Shown: one piece after another, positions 51,683 through 60,208 of the stretch
How the letters are laid out: each line of letters opens with the position of its first letter
Position numbering within the stretch: position 1 is the stretch's first letter
Assembly (NCBI GenBank): GCA_016861185.1
Contig: BOKW01000008.1
Coordinates: 124,001 to 188,000 of the forward strand
Source: Betaproteobacteria bacterium
GTDB lineage: Bacteria; Pseudomonadota; Gammaproteobacteria; Burkholderiales; Burkholderiaceae_F
DNA length: 64,000 bases
Direction: 5' to 3'
Program-made: the position numbers and the translations under genes
Notes under the pieces: generated by a model
The model's input: the letters and a program-made list of their open reading frames with translations, nothing else
The model's database searches: none
Told to the model about the DNA's origin: nothing

Positions 51683-54121
51683 ATGGATTTCAACCCGCTC
51701 GCCCAGTCCGCGACGGCGAAAGCGCCGGGTACCCTGCCGTACCTGTCTGCCGCGCAGGCCTCCGCGCTGATGCGCTCGGGGCTGGCGATCGCGATCGAGC
51801 TGATCGGCAACGCCTTCGATTCGATCTGCCGGGCGGTTCTCGAAGAGCTCAACGCGAAATGGGACTTCAACGTCGGCTCGCCGCTGGTGCAGCGGCTGCT
51901 GTCGACGAAAGGGTCGGACCTGCGCCACGCGTTCCTGTCGCATCTGAAGGAGCACCAGGACGCGGCGCTGACCGAAGTGATGGCGCAGCACGCGCCGGCG
52001 AACACGGTCGGACAGGTCAGCGCCGAGATGCTGACGCTGGTCGACGCGGTCACCACCGCGCACGGCGTGATCGTCGATCGCGCCGCGGGCAAGATGCGCG
52101 GCGTCATCGAGGAGCAGCTGCGCGATCTGCAGGTGATCGTCCAGCACCTGACCGGCCGCAGCGCGCTGCGCACCGCGGAGAACCCCTTCGGCCCGGAAGT
52201 TTTCATGCGGGCGCTGCTCGACGCTGCCGAGGACCTTGCGCTGCACACCGAAGCGTGGGACTTCTACCTTAGCGTCTTCGAGAAGCCGCTCGCCGAGGAG
52301 ATCGGCCGCATCCACACCGCGCTGCTCGAGCACTTCGCGCGGCACGGGCTCGACGCCAAGCTGATCCGGCGCGAGATGGCGGCGCGGCAGGCGGCGGCGC
52401 GCGGCGTCGGCCTCCCCGGCGGCGCGCACGTCGAGCCCCGGAGCGAGTCCGGGGCGGCGACGCAGCCGGGCGCTGCCCCGACGACGATCCCGGGCTACCC
52501 GGGCTACGGCCCGCAGGGCATGCCGGGCGCGATGGCGGGTGCTGCGCCGGGCACGGTCGGCGGCATGCCGCGCGCGATGGCCGCGGCGATCTTCGATCCG
52601 AGCGTGGCGCTGAACAACCTGCTCACGCGCCTGCAGTCCAACGCGCGCGACATGCGGCTGCCGCCGATGCCGCAGGTCGGCCCGGCCGAAGCGCCGCTGC
52701 TCGAAGCGATCGGTGAGCTGCAGCAGTTGGGCCTCGAAGGCGTCCACGGTGCGGCCTTCGCCGGCACCGCGGCCGGTTCGATCAACACCTGGCGCGAGCA
52801 CCTGGTCGACAAGTCCAACCGCACCGTCGACAAGCTGACGATCGAGATCGTCGGCATGCTGTTCGACCACGTGCTGCAGGACAAGCAGGTGCCGGCCGAG
52901 ATCAAGGCGCTGATCTCGCGGCTGCAGTTCCCGGTGCTGAAGGCGGCGCTGCTCGACGCCGACTTCTTCGCCTCGAGCACGCACCCGGCGCGCCGGCTGA
53001 TCGACCGCATCGCCAGCACCGCCGTCGGCTGGGAGCCGTACGGCGACGAGAACGAGCGCTACCGGAGCGAGGTCGACCGCATCGTCCGCGAGGTGCTGCA
53101 GAAGTTCGACAAGGACGTCGCGGTCTTCGAGAAGCTCCTCGGCGAATTCGAGAACTTCGTCGGCGACATCTCGCCGCGCGACAGCGATCCGGTGGCGCGC
53201 GCCAAGCGCGCGCTGGAGGAGGCCGAGAAGCGCGAGATCCTCGCGATCAACACGACGATCCAGGTGCGGCGCGCGTTCGAGAAGGTCGAGCTGGAGCCCT
53301 ACCTGCGCGACTTCCTGATCGGGCCCTGGGTGCAGGTGCTGGTCACCGCCACGCTGCGCGACGAGCAAACGCCGGGCTTCTCCAAGCGCTTCCGCGAGGC
53401 GATCCACGACATGGTGTGGAGCGTCCAGCCGAAGGCCTCCGCCGACGACCGCCGCCGGCTGGTCGAGTTGATCCCGAACCTGTCGCGCGTGATGCGCGAC
53501 GGCCTGGCGCTGATCCGCATGGCCGAGCGCGAGCAGAACGAGTTCTTCAAGCAGCTGATGGAATCGCACGCGATGGCGGTCAAGCCGGTCGACCAGGCGC
53601 GCTACATCAAGTCGTCGCTGGCGACGACCGAGTTGCGCGCGCGGCTCGACGGCATGCAGTTGACCGGCACGTTCCCGATCACGACGGTCGCGGGCGGCGT
53701 ACGCGTGTCCACCGGCGCGTTGATGCGCGCCGCGGCCGAACACGACGCCGAGCTGAAGGTGCCGGACCCGGTGACCGATATCGGGCCGCTCGATCGCGTC
53801 GAGGAAGCACGGCTCGACGAGGAGATTGCGAGCTGGCAGCGCGGTACCTGGTTCAGCATGTGGAACGGCAAGGAGATGGTCAAGGCGCGGCTGCGCTGGA
53901 TCAGCCCGCTGCGCACGCTGTTCCTGTTCAGCTCGGACCGCGAGAAGAACGCGCACGTGATGCCGCCCGACCTGATCAAGAACTACCTGAAGCGCGGCAA
54001 GCTGAAGGCGCTCGAGGCCACGCCGCTCACCAAGCGCGCGGTCGACGGTGTGGTCGGCGAGTTCGAGAAGATGCCCAAGCGCCGCGAGGAAATGGCCGCA
54101 CGCTACGCGCCGGCCGCGTGA
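51683..54121 (+). CDS. DUF1631 family protein (second copy)
   Basis: The 812-residue protein is paralogous to the one at 48166. The core is 'LTIEIVGMLFDHVLQDKQVPAEIKALISRLQFPVLKAALLDADFFASSTHPARRLIDRIASTAVGW'. The C-terminal PilZ-like region is 'GTWFSMWNGKEMVKARLRWISPLRTLFLFSSDREKNAHVMPPDLIKNYLKRGKLKALEA'. The Gly/Pro/Ala-rich linker (about 240-300) differs completely from the first copy. It ends 40 bp before the PilB/GspE-type ATPase gene, suggesting a shared transcript. The function is unknown; the PilZ-like end could bind cyclic-di-GMP, though the RxxxR motif is not evident. Confidence 0.85.
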   Translation: MDFNPLAQSATAKAPGTLPYLSAAQASALMRSGLAIAIELIGNAFDSICRAVLEELNAKWDFNVGSPLVQRLLSTKGSDLRHAFLSHLKEHQDAALTEVMAQHAPANTVGQVSAEMLTLVDAVTTAHGVIVDRAAGKMRGVIEEQLRDLQVIVQHLTGRSALRTAENPFGPEVFMRALLDAAEDLALHTEAWDFYLSVFEKPLAEEIGRIHTALLEHFARHGLDAKLIRREMAARQAAARGVGLPGGAHVEPRSESGAATQPGAAPTTIPGYPGYGPQGMPGAMAGAAPGTVGGMPRAMAAAIFDPSVALNNLLTRLQSNARDMRLPPMPQVGPAEAPLLEAIGELQQLGLEGVHGAAFAGTAAGSINTWREHLVDKSNRTVDKLTIEIVGMLFDHVLQDKQVPAEIKALISRLQFPVLKAALLDADFFASSTHPARRLIDRIASTAVGWEPYGDENERYRSEVDRIVREVLQKFDKDVAVFEKLLGEFENFVGDISPRDSDPVARAKRALEEAEKREILAINTTIQVRRAFEKVELEPYLRDFLIGPWVQVLVTATLRDEQTPGFSKRFREAIHDMVWSVQPKASADDRRRLVELIPNLSRVMRDGLALIRMAEREQNEFFKQLMESHAMAVKPVDQARYIKSSLATTELRARLDGMQLTGTFPITTVAGGVRVSTGALMRAAAEHDAELKVPDPVTDIGPLDRVEEARLDEEIASWQRGTWFSMWNGKEMVKARLRWISPLRTLFLFSSDREKNAHVMPPDLIKNYLKRGKLKALEATPLTKRAVDGVVGEFEKMPKRREEMAARYAPAA

Positions 54122-54161
54122 TGTCGCCCTGTGCCGCTCCGGCCGCGGCTCGATCGTCCCG

Positions 54162-55964
54162 ATGAACGCTCCCGACAAATCGGTGCGCAAGCACGGCGCC
54201 GAGCCGAAGCCGGTCGGACGGCTGCCGCTCGCCTACGTCGTTCGTGAATTGATGGCCGACGGCCTGATGGCGCAGGCCGACGGCGAGCGCGTGCTGTCGG
54301 TGCGCTCGCGCGAGACGCAGGTGCATCCGCTCGCGCTGCTGGCGGAGATGAACCTGCGCTCGTCGACGCCGGGTCGCGAGCTGCTCGACCTCGAGCGGCT
54401 GACGCAGTGGCTCGCGGACAAGGCCGGGCTGCCGTACCAGCACATCGACCCGCTGCGCGTGGACTTCGCGCGCGTAGTCGACGTGATGTCGAGCGCGTAC
54501 GCGACGACCTATTCGATCCTGCCGATCGCGGTCACCGGCGCGGAGATCGTCGTCGCCACCTGCGAGCCTTTCCTCGACGGCTGGCAGCGCGAGATCGAGC
54601 AGATCACGAAGAAGGGCGTCAAGCGCGTCGTCGCCAATCCGCTCGACGTCGCGCGCTACACGGTCGAGTTCTACAAGCTCGCGCAGTCGATCAAGGGCGC
54701 GAGCAAGACCAGCACGACCTCGCTGGTCAGCAACTTCGAGCAGCTCGTCGAGCTGGGCGGCAAGGTCGACGCCGACAACGCGCACGTCGTGCTGGTTGTC
54801 GACTGGCTGCTGCAGTACGCGTTCGACCAGCGCGCGAGCGACATCCATCTCGAGCCCAAGCGCGAGCAGGGCGTCGTGCGCTTCCGCATCGACGGCGTAC
54901 TGCACCAGGTCTACCAGGTGCCGCCGGCGGTGATGCACGCGATGGTCAGCCGCATCAAGCTGCTCGGCCGCATGGACGTGGTCGAGCGCCGCCGCCCGCT
55001 CGACGGCCGCATCAAGACGAAAGTCACGTCGGGGCCGAGCGCCGGCCGCGAGGTCGAGATCCGGCTGTCGACGCTGCCGACCGCGTTCGGCGAAAAGCTC
55101 GTGATGCGCATCTTCGACCCCGAGGTCGTCGTGCGCAGCTACGCCGAGCTGGGTTTCTCCGAGCGCGAGGCGGCCACCTGGGACGAGTTGATCCACCGGC
55201 CCTCCGGCATCGTGCTCGTGACCGGGCCGACCGGCTCGGGCAAGACGACCACGCTGTACTCGACGCTGAAGCAGCTCGCGACGGACGAGGTCAACGTCAG
55301 CACGGTCGAGGATCCGATCGAGATGATCGACCCGGCGCTGAATCAGATGCAGGTCCAGCACGGCATCGACCTCGGCTTCGCCGACGGCCTGCGCGCGCTG
55401 ATGCGGCAGGACCCGGACATCATCATGGTTGGCGAGATCCGCGACAAGGAAACCGCCGACATGGCCGTGCAGGCCGCGCTGACGGGCCACCTCGTGTTCT
55501 CGACGCTGCACACGACCGACGCCGCCAGCTCGATCGCGCGGCTGCTCGAGCTGGGCGTGCCGGCGTATCTGGTCAACGCGACGCTGATCGGCATCCTCGC
55601 ACAGCGGCTCGTGCGAACGCTGTGCCCGCACTGCAAGAAGGAGGACGGTCCGGTCGACGAGGCGACCTGGAAAGCGCTGGTGGCGCCGTGGCGAACGTCG
55701 CATCCGAAGCGCACCTACAGGCCGGTCGGCTGCCTCGAATGCCGCCGCACCGGCTACTTCGGCCGCACCGGACTGATCGAGCTGCTGGTGATGACCGACA
55801 AGCTGCGCGAGCTGGTCGCGCAAGGCGCCGACATCGCGAAGATCCGCCACCAGGCCGCGCGCGACGGGTTGAAGTCCCTGCGCGTCTCCGGCGCAGAGAA
55901 GATCGCGACCGGGCTGACGACGTTCGACGAAGTGCTGCGCGCGGCGCCGCCGTTCGAGACCTGA
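54162..55964 (+). CDS. GspE/PilB-type secretion or pilus assembly ATPase
   Basis: The 600-residue hexameric ATPase has an N-terminal GspE_N domain (about 20-190) and a catalytic domain. The latter shows 'DWLLQYAFDQRASDIHLEPKREQGVVRFRIDGVL', Walker A 'GPTGSGKTTTLYSTLKQL' (about residue 355), Asp box 'STVEDPIE', Walker B 'ALMRQDPDIIMVGEIRDKETADMAVQAALTGHLVFSTLHTTDA' and the zinc tetracysteine 'CPHCKK ... CLECRRTGY'. It drives type II secretion or type IV pilus assembly at the inner membrane. No other pilus or secretion gene is near; it follows the DUF1631 genes, so it is an orphan-type PilB here. Confidence 0.9.
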   Translation: MNAPDKSVRKHGAEPKPVGRLPLAYVVRELMADGLMAQADGERVLSVRSRETQVHPLALLAEMNLRSSTPGRELLDLERLTQWLADKAGLPYQHIDPLRVDFARVVDVMSSAYATTYSILPIAVTGAEIVVATCEPFLDGWQREIEQITKKGVKRVVANPLDVARYTVEFYKLAQSIKGASKTSTTSLVSNFEQLVELGGKVDADNAHVVLVVDWLLQYAFDQRASDIHLEPKREQGVVRFRIDGVLHQVYQVPPAVMHAMVSRIKLLGRMDVVERRRPLDGRIKTKVTSGPSAGREVEIRLSTLPTAFGEKLVMRIFDPEVVVRSYAELGFSEREAATWDELIHRPSGIVLVTGPTGSGKTTTLYSTLKQLATDEVNVSTVEDPIEMIDPALNQMQVQHGIDLGFADGLRALMRQDPDIIMVGEIRDKETADMAVQAALTGHLVFSTLHTTDAASSIARLLELGVPAYLVNATLIGILAQRLVRTLCPHCKKEDGPVDEATWKALVAPWRTSHPKRTYRPVGCLECRRTGYFGRTGLIELLVMTDKLRELVAQGADIAKIRHQAARDGLKSLRVSGAEKIATGLTTFDEVLRAAPPFET

Positions 55965-55998
55965 ACACCTGGCCGGATCGGACCGGCCGCGCACACGA

Positions 55999-57120
55999 TC
56001 AGCCCGGCGCGTCGACGTGGGCGATCCAGGCCGCCTTGCGCCGCGCTTTCGCGGCATACATCCGCTCGTCGGCGATGCGCCCCAGCTCGTCCGGGTCGCG
56101 TGCGTCGTCCGGAAACACCGCGAGGCCGATGCTGGCGCCGAGCGTCGCCGCTCCCTGCGCCAGTGTGCACGGCGCTTCGACCAGCGCGGCGACGCGGCGG
56201 GCGCCCTCCTCGGCGTCGCGGCGGTCGGTGATCGACGACAGGACGATCGTGAACTCGTCTCCGCCGAGCCGCGCTACCGTGTCCGACTCGCGCACGAAGG
56301 TGCGCAGGCGGTCCGCGATGCGGCGTAGCAGTTCGTCGCCGGCCTGGTGGCCGTAGCGGTCGTTGATCGGCTTGAAGCCGTCCAGGTCGAGCACCAGCAG
56401 CCCGACCTTGCGCCGCTCGCGATGGGCCAACGCGAGCGCGTGCGTCAGCCGGTCGTAGTACAGCGCGCGATTCGCCAGCCCGGTCAGGGGGTCGTGATAG
56501 GCGAGGTATTGAATGCGTGCCTCCATCGCCTGACGCTCCGTCACGTCCTGGATGATCGCGGTGAAGAGCCGGCCGTCAGGCACCTTGACTTCGCTCATCG
56601 ACATCTCGACGGGGAACACGGTCCCGTCGCGGCGCTGCGCGTGCACGCGCCGCCGTGTGTTGACGACCCGCCCGTGATTCGTTTCCAGGTAGCGCCGCAG
56701 GTAGCCGTCGTGCCGGTCCTTGTCCGGGCCCGGAACGATGAGACTGATGTTGCGGCCGACCGCCTCCGCGGCTGCGAAGCCGAAAAGCTCCTCGGCGGCG
56801 CGATTGAAGGCGAGGATCGTGCCGCGCTGGTCGATCGTGATGATCCCCTCGCTCGCGTGATCGAGCACGATGCGCGCCTTGCTCCGCTCGCGCTGAAGCG
56901 CGATCTGCAGCGGTCGGACCAGCCCGAGCACGACGAACAGCGACACCAGCAGCGTCAGCGCGCCGGCGTCGAGCAGCAGCTCGATCCAGCGCGGCTGGCG
57001 GTCGATGTCGAGCAACTCGTGCAGCGTCAGCATCACCGCCAGCTGCGCGACGAAGACGACCACCAGCAGCGCCGCGGCCATGCGTGCGGGCGTCGCCAGG
57101 CGCAGCCGTGGTCGGTTCAT
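55999..57120 (-). CDS. PAS-GGDEF diguanylate cyclase with two membrane helices
   Basis: The 373-residue protein has two N-terminal membrane segments (about 13-33 and 45-67). A PAS domain follows (~80-195: 'ARIVLDHASEGIITIDQRGTILAFNRAAEELFGF', 'HAQRRDGTVFPVEMSMSEV'). The GGDEF domain (~205-360) has the intact active site 'RLGGDEFTIV' and an upstream I-site 'RESD' five residues before it. The intact motifs predict cyclic-di-GMP synthesis with product inhibition. It lies convergent with the PilB-like gene, so c-di-GMP control of pilus or DUF1631 functions is conceivable. Confidence 0.93.
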   Translation of the reverse strand: MNRPRLRLATPARMAAALLVVVFVAQLAVMLTLHELLDIDRQPRWIELLLDAGALTLLVSLFVVLGLVRPLQIALQRERSKARIVLDHASEGIITIDQRGTILAFNRAAEELFGFAAAEAVGRNISLIVPGPDKDRHDGYLRRYLETNHGRVVNTRRRVHAQRRDGTVFPVEMSMSEVKVPDGRLFTAIIQDVTERQAMEARIQYLAYHDPLTGLANRALYYDRLTHALALAHRERRKVGLLVLDLDGFKPINDRYGHQAGDELLRRIADRLRTFVRESDTVARLGGDEFTIVLSSITDRRDAEEGARRVAALVEAPCTLAQGAATLGASIGLAVFPDDARDPDELGRIADERMYAAKARRKAAWIAHVDAPG

Positions 57121-57178
57121 CGAACCACCCGCCCGGGGCGTCGCAACGCACAGCTCGGCACGAGCCCCGACTGCGCCG

Positions 57179-57460
57179 TCACTTGGCGAACAGTCGATCG
57201 AACTCCTTGACCGTGATGGCCGGGGCCGTGCTGAATCCGATCCCCGTCAGCTTGCCCAGTTCCACGGAGGCCCGCATCGCGGCCTCGTTGTCGGGCAGGT
57301 CGACGACCAACACCAGATCGACATCGCCCAGCAGGGCGTAGCCTGCCTTCATCTCGCCGCCCAGGCGTCGCAGTACGGCCGCGGCCTTGTCGGTGCGCTT
57401 CGCGCTGATGCCCTTGATGCCTTCGCTCGAGTAGTGGCCGAACATCAGATAAGTCGCCAT
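57179..57460 (-). CDS. GYD domain protein
   Basis: The 93-residue protein has the GYD pattern: 'MATYLMFGHYSSEGIKGISAKRTDKAAAVLRRLGGEMKAGYALLGDVDLVLVVDLPDNEAAMRASVELGKLTGIGFSTAPAITVKEFDRLF'. It matches the single-domain alpha/beta GYD family of unknown function. The ATG at 57460 follows GAAGGAG. It lies 58 bp upstream of the diguanylate cyclase gene on the same strand. Confidence 0.82.
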   Translation of the reverse strand: MATYLMFGHYSSEGIKGISAKRTDKAAAVLRRLGGEMKAGYALLGDVDLVLVVDLPDNEAAMRASVELGKLTGIGFSTAPAITVKEFDRLFAK

Positions 57461-57781
57461 CGGGATACTCCTTCGGGAGCGTGGGGAAACGGCGTCGTGA
57501 GCCGTACGCATCCGGGTCGCCGGCGCGGCGGCTCGATTCGAGTGTAGCCGTGCAGTGGCGCGCGGGCAGCCTCGGGCGTTCGTTCTTCGGTTCTTCCCGA
57601 ATGCGGGAACGGCCGCGGCGCCACGGTTGCTTCCGCCATCGCAGCGACCAAGTGCGCGCTGCCAGCGGTGATGCCGCCGGGCAGCTTGGCAGATCGCGCC
57701 GCGGCCGGTTCGAGCGTCCGCCGACCGGGGCCGTTCGCGTTCCTCAGCCGCGCGGTTGCGCGATGCCCGCGAACGGCCGCG
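57461..57781. other. 321-bp intergenic region without a recognised gene
   Basis: The stretch separates the GYD gene (start 57460) from the VWA gene (stop 57782), both on the minus strand. It should contain the GYD promoter. Short open frames here show no family features and look like G+C artefacts. No clear palindrome was seen. Confidence 0.6.
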
Positions 57782-58954
57782 TCACTTGCTCAACTGCCGC
57801 ATTGCGCGGGTCAGGCCCTCGAGGGTCAGCGGGAACATCCGGCCGCCGACGAGCTGGCTGACCAGCGAGATCGACTGGCGGTACTGCCACAGCCCCTCGG
57901 GCTCGGGGTTGATCCAGACGTGTTTCGGGAAGTGGTGCGTGAGACGCTGCAGCCAGACGGCGCCCGCCTCGGGGTTGTTGTGCTCGACGCTGCCGCCGGG
58001 CTGCAGGATCTCGTACGGGCTCATCGTCGCGTCGCCGACGAAGATCAGCTTGTAGTCCGGGTTGTACTTGCGCAGCACGTCCCAGGTGTCGAACTTCTCG
58101 GCGAAGCGGCGGCGGTTGTTGCGCCAGAGGTATTCATAGACGCAGTTGTGGAAGTAGTAGAACTCGAGGTGCTTGAACTCGGCCTTGGTCGCCGAAAACA
58201 GCTCCTCGACCCGCTTGATGTGCTCGTCCATCGTGCCGCCGACGTCGAGCAGCATCAGTACCTTCACGGCGTTGTGCCGTTCCGGAACGAGCTTCAGGTC
58301 GAGCCAGCCGGCGTTCTTTGCGGTCGACTCGATCGTGTCGTGCATGTCCAGTTCGAGGTCGGCGCCCTCGCGCGCGAAGCGGCGCAGCCTGCGCAGCGCG
58401 ACCTTGATGTTGCGCGTGCCGATCTCGACCTGGTCGTCGTAGTCGCGGTAGGCGCGCGCCTCCCAGACCTTGACCGCGCTCTTGCCGCCCTTCGAATCGC
58501 CGCCGACGCGGATGCCTTCAGGATGCGCGCCGCCGGCGCCGAACGGCGACGTGCCGCCCGTCCCGATCCACTTGTTGCCGCCGTGGTGCGCGCCGTCCTG
58601 CTCTTCCAGCCGTTTGCGGAACTCCTCCATCAGCTTGTCGAAGCCGAGCTTCTCCAGCTTCGCCAGCTCCTCGGGCGAGAACGCGCGTTCGAGCAACTGC
58701 TTGAACCACTCGTCGGGAATCTCCTTCGTGATGCCGAGCGTCGTCTGCACGCCCTTGAAGAACTCGCCGAACGCGCGGTCGAACTTGTCGTAGTGCGCTT
58801 CGTCCTTGACCAGCGCGGCGCGCGACAGGAAGTAGAAGTCGTCGATCGACGGCCGAATGACGTCCTTCTTCAACGCTTCGAGCAGCGTCAGCAGCTCCTT
58901 GATCGACACCGGCAGCCGCGCGGCGCGCAGGTGGTAGAAGAAGTTGATCAGCAT
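57782..58954 (-). CDS. VWA domain (CoxE-like) protein, partner of MoxR ATPase
   Basis: The 390-residue protein has an N-terminal helical region ('MLINFFYHLRAARLPVSIKELLTLLEALKKDV') and a C-terminal von Willebrand factor A domain. In this family the MIDAS motif DxSxS is altered: here 'LLDVGGTMDEH' has Gly and Thr instead of both serines. The pattern 'VWEARAYRDYDDQVEIGTRNIKVALRRLRRF' and 'YFHNCVYEYLWRNN' is typical of the CoxE/YehP-like group. With a MoxR ATPase (here at 60209) these proteins act as chaperones that insert metals or activate enzymes. Two genes (GFA, GNAT) lie between the pair. Confidence 0.87.
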   Translation of the reverse strand: MLINFFYHLRAARLPVSIKELLTLLEALKKDVIRPSIDDFYFLSRAALVKDEAHYDKFDRAFGEFFKGVQTTLGITKEIPDEWFKQLLERAFSPEELAKLEKLGFDKLMEEFRKRLEEQDGAHHGGNKWIGTGGTSPFGAGGAHPEGIRVGGDSKGGKSAVKVWEARAYRDYDDQVEIGTRNIKVALRRLRRFAREGADLELDMHDTIESTAKNAGWLDLKLVPERHNAVKVLMLLDVGGTMDEHIKRVEELFSATKAEFKHLEFYYFHNCVYEYLWRNNRRRFAEKFDTWDVLRKYNPDYKLIFVGDATMSPYEILQPGGSVEHNNPEAGAVWLQRLTHHFPKHVWINPEPEGLWQYRQSISLVSQLVGGRMFPLTLEGLTRAMRQLSK

Positions 58955-58963
58955 GACGCGAGA

Positions 58964-59413
58964 TTACGCCTGCCAGCGCGGATCGCCGCGCCCGCCCGGG
59001 TGCGGCGGCCGGCTGTCCGGCGCCCGCGGAAGCACGTCGTCGATACGCAGCCACGGCAGCCGGTCGTCGTGGCAGATGTGGACCGCAGGCTCGATCTCTG
59101 CCGCGCGGTCGATCGTGCCGTGGTGCACCGACACCATGTCCCAGCGCGCCGGGTCGATGCTCTCGGTCCACATCAGCGTGCCGCACTGATCGCAGAACGC
59201 GCGCTGGAAGTCAGCCGACGTAGCGACTAAACGCGGCGAACCCTGCAACACGCGAAACGCCGCACGCGGCGAATTGACCCATGCGATCACCGGTGCGCCC
59301 GACGTGCGGCGGCAGATCGAACAGTGGCAGTAGCCGGCATCGAACACGTCTTCGAAGCGATAGCGGATCGCGCCGCAGAAACAGCCGCCTTCGTAGGTGC
59401 CGCGATAGAGCAT
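58964..59413 (-). CDS. GFA family protein (glutathione-dependent formaldehyde-activating-like)
   Basis: The 149-residue protein has the GFA zinc pattern. Cys11 and Cys13 are in 'GGCFCGAIRY', Cys29, Cys31 and Cys34 in 'YCHCSICRRTSG', and Cys74 and Cys77 in 'FCDQCGTLM'. These residues bind two zinc ions in the family prototype Gfa, which condenses formaldehyde with glutathione. Most paralogues have unknown function, and the catalytic pocket is not conserved enough to claim this activity. It stops 10 bp before the VWA gene starts on the same strand. A palindromic repeat lies directly upstream of its ATG. Confidence 0.85.
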   Translation of the reverse strand: MLYRGTYEGGCFCGAIRYRFEDVFDAGYCHCSICRRTSGAPVIAWVNSPRAAFRVLQGSPRLVATSADFQRAFCDQCGTLMWTESIDPARWDMVSVHHGTIDRAAEIEPAVHICHDDRLPWLRIDDVLPRAPDSRPPHPGGRGDPRWQA

Positions 59414-59414
59414 G

Positions 59415-59457
59415 CCCTCACCCCCGGCCCCTCTCCCGCTGATGCGGGCGAGGGGAG
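59415..59457. repeat. CCCTCACCCC...GAGGGGAG palindromic repeat at the GNAT 3' end
   Basis: CCCTCACCCC, CCCCTCTCCCGC and GCGGGCGAGGGGAG form a partial copy of the family found at 42853-42940. It lies between GFA (start 59413) and the GNAT gene. The GNAT stop codon (59418-59420) is the TGA of its GGGTGAGGG end, and the repeat encodes that protein's last dozen residues. Confidence 0.75.
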
Positions 59458-60044
59458 TGTCGCGCCAGCCGCAGCTCGAGGTGACGTTTCACGTCGGGCC
59501 ATTCGCCGGCGAGGATGCTGTACATCACTGTGTCGCGTACGGTGCCGTCGCGGCGCGCCTGGTGATGGCGGATCACACCGTCCTTTTTCGCGCCGAGTGC
59601 TTCGATCGCCGATTGCGAAGCGAAGTTGAAGTTGTCCGTGCGGAAGCCGACGGCCTTGCAGCCGAGCGACTCGAACGCGTGCGCGAGCAGCAGCAGCTTG
59701 CACGCGGTGTTGACGTGCGTCTTCTGGCAACGGCGCGCGTACCAGGTGTAGCCGATCTCGACGCGGTCGATCGCGGGCACGATGTCGTGATAGCGCGTCG
59801 AGCCGACGATCGTTCCGCTGGCGAGATCGCGCACCGCCCACGGGAGCATGTGGCCGGCTTCCCGGCCTGCCAGCGCGGCCGAGAGGTACGCATGCGTCTC
59901 CTGCGGCGTCGGCACCGACGTGAACCACAGCTTCCACAGCTCGCCGTCGCTCGCCGCGGCGACCAGTCCATCGTGATGCTCGCGCGCGAGCGGCTCCAGC
60001 CGCACGCCGTGGCCTTCGAGGGTGACCGGCTGCGGTGTGTTCAT
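59418..60044 (-). CDS. GNAT family N-acetyltransferase with repeat-derived tail
   Basis: The 208-residue protein is of the RimJ/RimL-like branch: 'VTLEGHGVRLEPLAREHHDGLVAAASDGELWKLWFTSVPTPQETHAYLSAALAGREAG', 'EIGYTWYARRCQKTHVNTACKLLLLAHAFESLGCKAVGFRTDNFNFASQSAIEALGAKKDG'. The acetyl-CoA loop is unusual: 'RRCQKTHVN' replaces the R-G-x-G-x-A type, as is common in this group. The last residues 'HSPRPHQRERGRG' come from the palindromic repeat at 59415-59457, so the original C-terminus was probably lost or extended. Its substrate is unknown. Confidence 0.83.
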   Translation of the reverse strand: MNTPQPVTLEGHGVRLEPLAREHHDGLVAAASDGELWKLWFTSVPTPQETHAYLSAALAGREAGHMLPWAVRDLASGTIVGSTRYHDIVPAIDRVEIGYTWYARRCQKTHVNTACKLLLLAHAFESLGCKAVGFRTDNFNFASQSAIEALGAKKDGVIRHHQARRDGTVRDTVMYSILAGEWPDVKRHLELRLARHSPRPHQRERGRG

Positions 60045-60208
60045 CTCCGCAAAGCGTCAATTGGGCCCCGGCCTCCGCCGGGGCGACGACCCAACGAGCG
60101 TTGACCGGCCGCGCGTGCGCAGCGTCGCGCAGTCCGCGTCGAACGCGAGCCTAGGTTGCGGCGGCCGAGATCGCATTTCATCGCGAGACCCCGCACCCCG
60201 TCCGCAAC

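Noticed and set aside
48733..52248. 1171-codon minus-strand frame across the first DUF1631 gene and the spermidine-synthase-like gene
   Set aside because: It spans several plus-strand genes with clear family matches. Its translation is Arg/His/Gln-rich without any motif.
51389..54190. 933-codon minus-strand frame opposite the second DUF1631 gene
   Set aside because: Same type of G+C shadow. The plus-strand frame has the DUF1631 pattern.
57445..57651. Small minus-strand frame (68 codons) before the GYD gene
   Set aside because: Pro/Arg-rich, without a ribosome site or family match. It overlaps the GYD start region.
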